Of a stretch of 7,570 nucleotides of DNA, positions 1 through 4,803 are shown in pieces. The notes under the pieces are model-generated. The model was not told the DNA's origin. It worked only from the letters and a program-made list of their open reading frames with translations, and did no database searches. A program made the translations under genes and the position numbers. The stretch lies in assembly GCA_018712665.1 (NCBI GenBank), contig DVGP01000136.1, positions 1 through 7,570 on the forward strand, in the 5' to 3' direction. The number at the start of each line of letters is the position of its first letter. The first letter of the stretch is position 1. Origin of the DNA: Candidatus Pelethomonas intestinigallinarum (lineage in GTDB: Bacteria; Bacillota; Clostridia; Oscillospirales; Oscillospiraceae).

Positions 1-1562
1 ACTGCTGGCGGTGCAAGAACCCCATCATCTTCCGGGCCACCCCCCAGTGGTTCTGCTCCGTGGACGCCTTCAAGGACCAGGCGGTGGCCGCCTGCGACGG
101 CGTCCGGTGGGTCCCCGCCTGGGGCAAGGACCGGATGATCTCCATGATCCGGGAGCGGGCCGACTGGTGCATCTCCCGCCAGCGCCGGTGGGGCCTGCCC
201 ATCCCCGTGTTCTACTGCCAGGACTGCGGCAAGCCCATCTGCGACGACGAGACCATCGCCGCCGTCAGCAAGCTCTTCGGTGAGAAGGGCTCCAACGCCT
301 GGTACGAGATGGAGGCCAAGGACATCCTCCCCGAGGGGTACCGCTGCCCCCACTGCGGCGGCGCCCGCTTCACCAAGGAGGAGGACACCCTGGACGGCTG
401 GTTCGACTCCGGCTCCACCCACTACGCCTCCATGAAGAAGGACCAGGGCTTCTGGCCCGCGGACATGTACCTGGAGGGCCTGGACCAGTACCGCGGCTGG
501 TTCCAGTCCAGCCTCCTCACCGCCGTGGGGGCCCTGGGCCAGGGCGCGCCCTTCAAGGAGTGCCTGACCCACGGCTGGACCGTGGACGGCCAGGGCCGGG
601 CCATGCACAAGTCCCTGGGCAACGGCGTGGACCCCGCCGACGTGATCAAGAAGTACGGCGCGGACATCCTCCGCCTGTGGGCCGGCAGCGCCGACTACCA
701 CGCGGATGTCCGCTGCTCCGACGCCATCTTCAAGCAGCTCAGCCAGAACTACCTGAAGTTCCGCAACACCGCCCGGTACTGCCTGGGCAACCTCTCCGGC
801 TTTGACCCCGACCACCTGGTGGCCCCGGCGGACATGCTGGAGCTGGACCGCTGGGCGGCGACCAAGCTCAACGAGCTCATTGTGAAGTGCTTCCGGGCCT
901 ACGACGACTACGAGTTCCACGTGGTGAGCCACGCCGTCAACGACTTCTGCGTGGTGGAGCTCAGCTCCTTCTACCTGGACATCATCAAGGACCGCCTCTA
1001 CTGCGAGGGGAAGGACAGCCTGGAGCGCCGCTCCGCCCAGACCGCCCTGTGGCTGATTCTGGACACCATGACCAAGCTCTTCGCCCCCATCCTGGCCTTC
1101 ACCTGCGATGAGATCTGGCAGGCCATGCCCCACCGGGCCGGGGACCATCCCCGGAACGTGCTCCTCAACCAGATGAACCAGCCCTTTGCGGACTACGCCC
1201 TGGATGACGCCGCCATGGCCCGCTGGGACCGGATCATCGCCGTCCGGGACGCCGTCAACGGCGAGCTGGAGCGTGCCCGGGCGGACAAGACCATCGGCAA
1301 GGGCCTGGAGGCCCGGGTGTCCCTCACTTTCCCGGCGGAGGACGCCTTCCTGGCGGAGATGGACGCCGCCGCCCTGGCGGACCTGCTCATCGTCTCCCAG
1401 GCGGAGGTCACCGTGGGCGGCGCCCTGGCCGTGGCCGTGGCCCCCGCCCAGGGGGAGAAGTGTGAGCGGTGCTGGAAGGTCATGACCGCTGTGGGCCATG
1501 ACAAGGACCACCCCGGCCTCTGCCCCCGCTGCGCCGCCGTCGTCCGCACCCTGGCGGAGTAA
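1..1562 (+). CDS. ileS: isoleucyl-tRNA synthetase, C-terminal part (5' end outside window)
   Basis: Charges tRNA-Ile with isoleucine in the cytoplasm, using ATP; a class I synthetase. The frame is open from base 3, giving 519 visible residues. It begins with the family stretch CWRCKNPIIFRATPQWF, so the HIGH motif and most of the editing domain lie upstream. Visible family marks are WCISRQRRWGLPIPVFYC (about 165-221), the DTLDGWFDSGSTH stretch (about 387-425), the KMSKS-loop region at 600-614, the GADILRLW helix just after it, and the C-terminal anticodon-binding region. The protein ends with a four-cysteine zinc motif, CERCW (from 1461) and CPRC (1521-1532), as in bacterial-type IleS. The KMSKS loop reads AMHKS, keeping the second lysine and final serine; I believe this variant occurs in other Clostridia. 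The stop is TAA at 1560-1562. No clean terminator follows, only palindromic repeats. Identification is secure. Confidence 0.97.
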   Translation, partial: CWRCKNPIIFRATPQWFCSVDAFKDQAVAACDGVRWVPAWGKDRMISMIRERADWCISRQRRWGLPIPVFYCQDCGKPICDDETIAAVSKLFGEKGSNAWYEMEAKDILPEGYRCPHCGGARFTKEEDTLDGWFDSGSTHYASMKKDQGFWPADMYLEGLDQYRGWFQSSLLTAVGALGQGAPFKECLTHGWTVDGQGRAMHKSLGNGVDPADVIKKYGADILRLWAGSADYHADVRCSDAIFKQLSQNYLKFRNTARYCLGNLSGFDPDHLVAPADMLELDRWAATKLNELIVKCFRAYDDYEFHVVSHAVNDFCVVELSSFYLDIIKDRLYCEGKDSLERRSAQTALWLILDTMTKLFAPILAFTCDEIWQAMPHRAGDHPRNVLLNQMNQPFADYALDDAAMARWDRIIAVRDAVNGELERARADKTIGKGLEARVSLTFPAEDAFLAEMDAAALADLLIVSQAEVTVGGALAVAVAPAQGEKCERCWKVMTAVGHDKDHPGLCPRCAAVVRTLAE

Positions 1563-1570
1563 CGCCCATT

Positions 1571-1654
1571 CCGGGGCGCCGCCCCGGACCCCACCAGGGC
1601 GCCGCCCTGGACCCGCCGGGGCGCCGCCCTGGACCCGCCGGGGTTCCGCCCCGG
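1571..1654. repeat. four tandem 22-23-base palindromic units after ileS
   Basis: Four units start at 1571, 1594, 1616 and 1638, with spacings of 23, 22 and 22. Each is a hairpin with 7-base arms and a 3-base loop: 1571-1587 and 1594-1610 are perfect; 1616-1632 and 1638-1654 each have one G-T pair. Units are joined by short ACCCCACC / ACCCG-type linkers. The core is CCGGGGCGCCGCCCTGG with small variations. No long T-run directly follows any unit, although TTTTT at 1666-1670 lies shortly after the last one. This could be a weak ileS terminator or a REP-like repeat cluster. Confidence 0.85.
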
Positions 1655-1660
1655 ACCCCG

Positions 1661-1682
1661 CCAACTTTTTGAAAAAAGTTGG
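1661..1682. repeat. 22-base AT-rich palindrome
   Basis: CCAACTTTTT at 1661-1670 and AAAAAGTTGG at 1673-1682 are perfect reverse complements around a 2-base loop. The middle segment AAAAGTT (1674-1680) can pair instead with AACTTTT at 1688-1694, so two mutually exclusive hairpins are possible. It directly follows the GC-rich units and may be part of the same repeat. Confidence 0.8.
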
Positions 1683-1695
1683 ACAAAAACTTTTG

Positions 1696-1719
1696 CGCGC
1701 GAAGCATATGCTTCGCGCG
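1696..1719. repeat. perfect 24-base palindrome
   Basis: A perfect self-complementary sequence centred between 1707 and 1708, with arms CGCGCGAAGCAT and its exact complement. There is no loop and no T-run after it. It could be a cruciform or repeat-family component, or a binding site for a dimeric protein. Its position 13 bases after the preceding palindrome suggests a composite element. Confidence 0.8.
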
Positions 1720-1743
1720 GAGGGATACGTTTTGCTCGGAATG

Positions 1744-1779
1744 TGGTATTCCCCGCCCCGAATGGGGCGGGGAATACCA
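1744..1779. repeat. perfect 16-base-stem hairpin
   Basis: TGGTATTCCCCGCCCC at 1744-1759 pairs perfectly with 1764-1779 around the loop GAAT. It is followed on the + strand by AAATCTATATG, so it lacks the U-tract of an intrinsic terminator. It lies 204 bases upstream of rpe and is the last of the palindrome series after ileS. Confidence 0.8.
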
Positions 1780-1966
1780 AAATCTATATGATGCGGCGCG
1801 CCCGGCGGCCCGGGCCGGGGGCGGAACGGCGCGGGACGATAGTATGCGGCCCGCCGCCGGACGCTCTTGCCGCTTACGGTATCCTATGAATCCCCGCCGC
1901 CGGCGGTGCTTTGTCCCCTTTTGCGCCCCGCCGCCTGTCCGTCCTGTGATTCACCAAAAGCTGAAG

Positions 1967-1974
1967 AAAGGAAG
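1967..1974 (+). promoter_or_regulatory. ribosome binding site that sets the rpe start
   Basis: AAAGGAAG lies 8 bases upstream of ATG 1983, with its AGGA core (1969-1972) 10 bases away. The in-frame GTG at 1974 overlaps this site, so it cannot use it. This favours the ATG. Confidence 0.7.
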
Positions 1975-1982
1975 TGCCGGCC

Positions 1983-2633
1983 ATGATCAAGATCGCCCCA
2001 TCCATCCTGTCCGCCGACTTTGCCAATTTGGAGCGGGACATCCGGCGGATCGACACCGCCGACTACGTCCATGTGGATGTGATGGACGGACTGTTCGTCC
2101 CCAACATCACCATCGGCATCCCGGTGGTCAAATCCATCCGCCCCACCACGGCCCTGCCCCTGGACGTCCACCTGATGATCGACCGCCCGGTGCGGTACGT
2201 GGAGACCTTCTGCCAGGCGGGGGCGGACATCGTCACCGTCCACGTGGAGGCGGACACGGAGGAGAACACGGGGAAGGCCCTGGAGCTGATCCGGGCCCAG
2301 GGCAGGCGCCCCGGGGTGGTCATCAAGCCCGGGACCCCGGCGGAGGCGGTCCTGCCCTTCCTGGACCAGTGCGCCATGGTGCTGGTGATGACTGTGGAGC
2401 CGGGCTTCGGCGGCCAGGCCTTCATGCCGGACATGATGGACAAGGTCCGGGCCATCCGGGGCTGGATCCACAGCCGGGGCCTGGACTGCGAGCTGGAGGT
2501 GGACGGCGGCATCGGCCCCGCTACCGCCCCCGTGGCGGTGGCCGCCGGGGCCAACGTGCTGGTGGCCGGCTCCGCCGTGTACAAGGCCGCCGACATCCCC
2601 GGGCGCATCCGGGAGCTGAGAGGTCAAAATTGA
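1983..2633 (+). CDS. rpe: ribulose-phosphate 3-epimerase
   Basis: Interconverts D-ribulose 5-phosphate and D-xylulose 5-phosphate in the non-oxidative pentose phosphate pathway; a cytoplasmic metal-dependent TIM barrel. At 216 residues it has the family's usual length and begins with the classic MIKIAPSILSADF. Expected metal ligands are H30 and D32 (in VHVDVMDG), H63 (DVHLMI) and D174 (EVDGGI); D32 and D174 are also the catalytic acid/base pair. Phosphate-binding loops are GFGGQ (141-145), GGI (175-177) and AGS (195-197). ATG 1983 is chosen over GTG 1974 because of the ribosome binding site and the family N-terminus. The stop TGA (2631-2633) overlaps the ribosome binding site of recR, so the two genes are probably one transcript. 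No broken or missing key residue is seen. Confidence 0.96.
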   Translation: MIKIAPSILSADFANLERDIRRIDTADYVHVDVMDGLFVPNITIGIPVVKSIRPTTALPLDVHLMIDRPVRYVETFCQAGADIVTVHVEADTEENTGKALELIRAQGRRPGVVIKPGTPAEAVLPFLDQCAMVLVMTVEPGFGGQAFMPDMMDKVRAIRGWIHSRGLDCELEVDGGIGPATAPVAVAAGANVLVAGSAVYKAADIPGRIRELRGQN

Positions 2634-2646
2634 GAGGATAACAGCT

Positions 2647-3246
2647 ATGGAATATCTGCCCGCGCCCCTGGAGAAGCTGGTGGAGGAGTTCGCCTCCCTC
2701 CCCGGCATCGGGGGCAAATCCGCCCAGCGCCTGGCCTTCCACGTCCTGAGCCTCAGCGACCAGGAGGCCCAGGATTTTGCCGACGCCATCCTGGAGGCCA
2801 AGCGCACCGTCACCTGCTGCCCCGTGTGCCGGAACCTCACCGCCGGGGGCCTGTGCCCCATCTGCGCCTCCCCCAAGCGGGACCCGTCCACCATCTGCGT
2901 GGTGGCGGACCCCCGGGACGTGGTGGCTATGGAGCGGGCCCGGGAGTACACCGGCCGCTACCACGTCCTCCACGGCGTCATCTCCCCCATGAACCACGTG
3001 GGGCCCGACGACCTGGAGATCAAGTCCCTGGTGGACCGGGTGGCCCAGGGGGACGTGAAGGAGGTCATCATGGCCACTAACCCGGACACCGAGGGGGAGG
3101 CCACCGCCATGTACCTGGCCCGGCTTCTCAAGCCCTTCGGCGTGCGCCTCACCCGCCTGGCCTACGGCATCCCCGTGGGTGGCCACCTGGAGTTTGCCGA
3201 CGACGCCACATTGATGCGGGCCCTGGAGGGGAGACGGGATATTTGA
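2647..3246 (+). CDS. recR: recombination mediator protein RecR
   Basis: Works with RecO (and RecF) to load RecA onto SSB-coated single-stranded DNA during gap repair. The 199-residue length is typical. Domains in order: helix-hairpin-helix LPGIGGKSAQRLAF (18-31), a four-cysteine zinc finger C58-x2-C61 and C70-x2-C73, a Toprim domain from about 82 to 160 with IMATNPDTEGEATA, and the C-terminal YGIPVGGHLEFAD segment. The Toprim glutamate usually found in ICVVE is alanine here (A87, ICVVADPRD). RecR has no known catalytic activity, so function is probably kept. An AGAGGA site at 2633-2638 sits 8 bases before ATG 2647. The gene follows rpe by 13 bases; recR is more often found after dnaX and the YbaB/EbfC gene, so this pairing is less usual. 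Confidence 0.97.
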   Translation: MEYLPAPLEKLVEEFASLPGIGGKSAQRLAFHVLSLSDQEAQDFADAILEAKRTVTCCPVCRNLTAGGLCPICASPKRDPSTICVVADPRDVVAMERAREYTGRYHVLHGVISPMNHVGPDDLEIKSLVDRVAQGDVKEVIMATNPDTEGEATAMYLARLLKPFGVRLTRLAYGIPVGGHLEFADDATLMRALEGRRDI

Positions 3247-3250
3247 GGCG

Positions 3251-3301
3251 CGGGGCCTCCGGCCCCGTACCCCGGCCTGCTTTTCCCACGATGGAAGAGC
3301 A
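3251..3301 (+). other. two small hairpins after recR, possible weak terminator
   Basis: The first is a perfect 7-base stem, CGGGGCC at 3251-3257 with GGCCCCG at 3261-3267, loop TCC. It starts 5 bases after the recR stop; the nearest T-run (TTTT, 3281-3284) is too distant for a good terminator. The second pairs TGCTTTTCC (3278-3286) with GGAAGAGCA (3293-3301), with one G-T pair. Either could attenuate transcription or stabilise the mRNA end; neither is a textbook terminator. Confidence 0.45.
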
Positions 3302-3330
3302 GGCAATCCCCATCCTGGTCGCTTAAGGAC

Positions 3331-3372
3331 GCATAAGGGAGGGACCCTTTCGAAAGGGTCCCTCCCTTATGC
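3331..3372. repeat. perfect 42-base palindrome
   Basis: The sequence is perfectly self-complementary around 3351/3352, with 21-base arms beginning GCATAAGGGAGGGACC. Transcribed, it would give a very stable hairpin with no unpaired loop beyond what turning requires. The + strand continues TGCGGAGCTTG, with no U-tract, so it is not a canonical terminator. It directly abuts the composite module at 3373. Confidence 0.85.
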
Positions 3373-3440
3373 TGCGGAGCTTGTTGAAAAGTAACGGCAT
3401 TTTTGGGCTGCGGAAAAGGCACCAGCCTTTTTCGCCAAAC
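3373..3440 (+). repeat. copy A of a composite intergenic module (see 6531-6602)
   Basis: Positions 3373-3402 match 6531-6559 at 26 of 30 aligned columns by my count, including the 15-base run AAAGTAACGGCATTT (3388-3402). Then comes GGCTGCG (3406-3412) and a hairpin CGGAAAAGGC / GCCTTTTTCG (3411-3420 with 3425-3434, loop ACCA, one G-T pair). Eight bases separate the hairpin from the terminator stem at 3443, the same distance as in the second copy. No protein or known RNA family is recognised. Confidence 0.7.
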
Positions 3441-3442
3441 TC

Positions 3443-3470
3443 AGAGGGTCCGGGCTCTCCCGGACCCTCT
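3443..3470. terminator. shared bidirectional terminator between recR and pta
   Basis: A perfect 12-base stem AGAGGGTCCGGG / CCCGGACCCTCT with loop CTCT. On the + strand it is followed by TTCCTCTT, a moderate U-rich tail, and would end readthrough from rpe-recR. On the - strand it starts 6 bases after the pta stop but is followed by GAGTTTGG, a poor tail, so termination of pta may be weaker or depend on the next hairpin. Confidence 0.75.
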
Positions 3471-3476
3471 TTCCTC

Positions 3477-4490
3477 TTACTTCATCCCCGCGGTGATAAT
3501 GGCCATCTTGTAGACCTCCTCGGCGTTGCAGCCGCGGCTGAGGTCGTTGATGGGGGCGTTGAGGCCCTGGAGGATGGGGCCGTAGGCCTCGTACCCGCCC
3601 AGGCGCTGGGCGATCTTGTAGCCGATATTGCCGGCCTCGATGCAGGGGAAGACGAAGGTGTTGGCATAGCCGGCCACCTGGCTGCCGGGGAACTTCAGCT
3701 GGCCCACGGTGGGGCTGACGGCGGCGTCGAACTGCATCTCGCCGTCGATGGCCAGGTCGGGGGCCATGGCCTGGGCGGCCTTGGTGGCCTCGGCGGACAG
3801 GGCCACGGTGCCGCCCTTGCCGGATCCCTTGGTGGAGAAGCTGAGCATGGCCACCTTGGGGTCGATGCCGAAGAACTGGGCGGTGCGGGCGGACTCCACC
3901 GCCACCTCCGCCAGCTTCTGGGCGGCGGACACGGTGACGTTGCCCTCCTTGTCCACGCTGTCCTCATAGGAGATGTTGATGGCGCAGTCGCCCATGCACA
4001 GGAGCCGCAGGGCCTCGTCCCCCTCGTCCCGCTTGAGGATGAAGCAGGAGCTCACCAGGTGGGCGCCGGGCTTGGTCTTGATCAGCTGCAGGGCGGGGCG
4101 GACGGTGTCGGCGGTGGAGTAGGTGGCGCCGCCCAGCAGGGCGTCGGCCTTGCCCATCTTCACCAGCATGGTGCCGAAGTAGTTGCCCTTCTTCAGGGCG
4201 GCGCGGCAGTCGTCCTCGCTCATCTTGCCCTTCCGCAGCTCCACCATCTTGGCCACCATCTCGTCCATGGCCTCGTAGGTCTCCGGGTCGATGATCTCCG
4301 CCTTGGAGATGTCGCAGCCGTTTTTCTCCGCGGCGGCCTTGACCTCCTCCACGTTGCCCACCAGGATCACGTCCATCAGGTCCTCCGCCAGCAGCCGGGC
4401 GGCGGCGGTCTGGATGCGCTGGTCCGGTCCCTCGGTGAACACGATGGTCCGGCGGTTCTCTTTCAGATTCTTCAAAAGCGCGGTAAACAT
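3477..4490 (-). CDS. pta: phosphate acetyltransferase
   Basis: Converts acetyl-CoA plus phosphate to acetyl phosphate and CoA, in either direction, for acetate formation or use; cytoplasmic. At 337 residues it is a short, single-domain PTA_PTB-family enzyme without the long N-terminal regulatory domain of E. coli Pta. Marks are GGATYSTADTVRPALQ (120-135), MLSFSTKGSG (215-224), DGEMQFDAA (249-257), NTFVFPCIEAGNIGYK (277-292) and NAPINDLSRGC (311-321), with S318-R319 in the active-site position. The start is supported by AGGAGG at 4500-4505 (minus strand), 9 bases from ATG. It has its own promoter. The acetate kinase gene ackA, often next to pta, is not downstream: the next gene on that side is convergent recR. 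Confusion with phosphate butyryltransferase is unlikely given these motifs. Confidence 0.96.
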   Translation of the reverse strand: MFTALLKNLKENRRTIVFTEGPDQRIQTAAARLLAEDLMDVILVGNVEEVKAAAEKNGCDISKAEIIDPETYEAMDEMVAKMVELRKGKMSEDDCRAALKKGNYFGTMLVKMGKADALLGGATYSTADTVRPALQLIKTKPGAHLVSSCFILKRDEGDEALRLLCMGDCAINISYEDSVDKEGNVTVSAAQKLAEVAVESARTAQFFGIDPKVAMLSFSTKGSGKGGTVALSAEATKAAQAMAPDLAIDGEMQFDAAVSPTVGQLKFPGSQVAGYANTFVFPCIEAGNIGYKIAQRLGGYEAYGPILQGLNAPINDLSRGCNAEEVYKMAIITAGMK

Positions 4491-4576
4491 ATGTGCGTTC
4501 CTCCTAATATTCTGCGTTTCGGCGGCGGCCCCCGCCGTAAATCGTCAGGGTTTTGGGGCCAAATGCTTCCACTGTC

Positions 4577-4605
4577 ACTATACACGATTCCTTCCCAAAA
4601 TTCAA
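4577..4605 (-). promoter_or_regulatory. sigma-A-type promoter of pta
   Basis: On the minus strand, TTGAAT (4605-4600) and TATAGT (4582-4577) are separated by exactly 17 bases, close to the TTGACA/TATAAT consensus. Transcription would start near 4570, giving a leader of about 80 bases. The leader contains a GC hairpin (CGGCGG / CCGCCG, 4523-4537) about 18 bases upstream of the AGGAGG site, so it need not hide that site. Confidence 0.75.
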
Positions 4606-4715
4606 TACCCCGGCTTCCTCTCCGCGCCGGTCCCGCGGAGCGGGAAAAAGTCTCTCAATTCCCCTGATTTCCCCTAAATTGGTCCTTCTCCAACGGACGC
4701 TACCAGATATTGGGG

Positions 4716-4744
4716 TTGACGAACTGGAAAAAATGCGTTAGAAT
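4716..4744 (+). promoter_or_regulatory. sigma-A-type promoter of the LysM-G5-M23 gene
   Basis: TTGACG (4716-4721) and TAGAAT (4739-4744) are 17 bases apart. The start point would be near 4751, leaving a leader of about 53 bases. The gap of 110 bases to the pta promoter makes this a divergent pair with room for separate control. The region 4606-4715 between them shows only a 7-base-stem hairpin (4620-4640) and nothing else I recognise. Confidence 0.8.
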
Positions 4745-4750
4745 GCCATT

Positions 4751-4765
4751 GTAACTTTTTGTTAC
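4751..4765. promoter_or_regulatory. small inverted repeat at the predicted start point
   Basis: GTAAC and GTTAC flank TTTTT, and the site covers the expected +1 of the promoter at 4716-4744. The position would suit an operator, but the arms are only 5 bases and a chance origin is likely. Confidence 0.3.
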
Positions 4766-4803
4766 TCTTTTATCCGATTTGTTATTTCTGGAGGTAATGT
4801 CCC

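Larger units (their letters stand above)
1563..1982. other. 420-base intergenic region between ileS and rpe, palindrome-rich
   Basis: The left half (1571-1779) is almost entirely short palindromes, listed separately. The right half (1780-1973) is GC-rich, with a small 12-base palindrome at 1806-1817. I see no convincing promoter for rpe there: AT-rich hexamers such as TAGTAT (1840-1845) and TATCCT (1880-1885) lack a -35 partner at 16-18 bases. rpe may therefore be read by readthrough from ileS or from a weak promoter I cannot recognise. No credible coding sequence or RNA gene is visible; open frames here are low-complexity by-products of the GC repeats. Confidence 0.7.

Noticed and set aside
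1571..1654. Possible CRISPR array (four regular repeats)
   Set aside because: Units are directly joined with 5-6-base linkers, contain no variable spacers and are palindromic throughout; period is only 22-23 bases.
1780..1973. Riboswitch or T-box leader before rpe
   Set aside because: No T-box sequence, no recognisable riboswitch core, and no terminator/antiterminator pair in this stretch.
1974..1982. GTG at 1974 as the rpe start
   Set aside because: It overlaps the AAAGGAAG ribosome binding site and adds three residues before the standard MIKIAPSILS family N-terminus.
1884..2951. Long minus-strand open frame of 355 codons
   Set aside because: Antisense to rpe and recR, with low-complexity G/H/D/R-rich translation typical of the complement of GC-rich codons; no family motif.
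3331..3372. 42-base palindrome as an intrinsic terminator
   Set aside because: Neither strand has a U-tract after it; the better terminator is at 3443-3470.
3369..4667. Long plus-strand open frame of 432 codons
   Set aside because: Antisense to pta, with a repetitive G/A/L/V/H-rich translation; pta has clear motifs, a promoter and a ribosome binding site.
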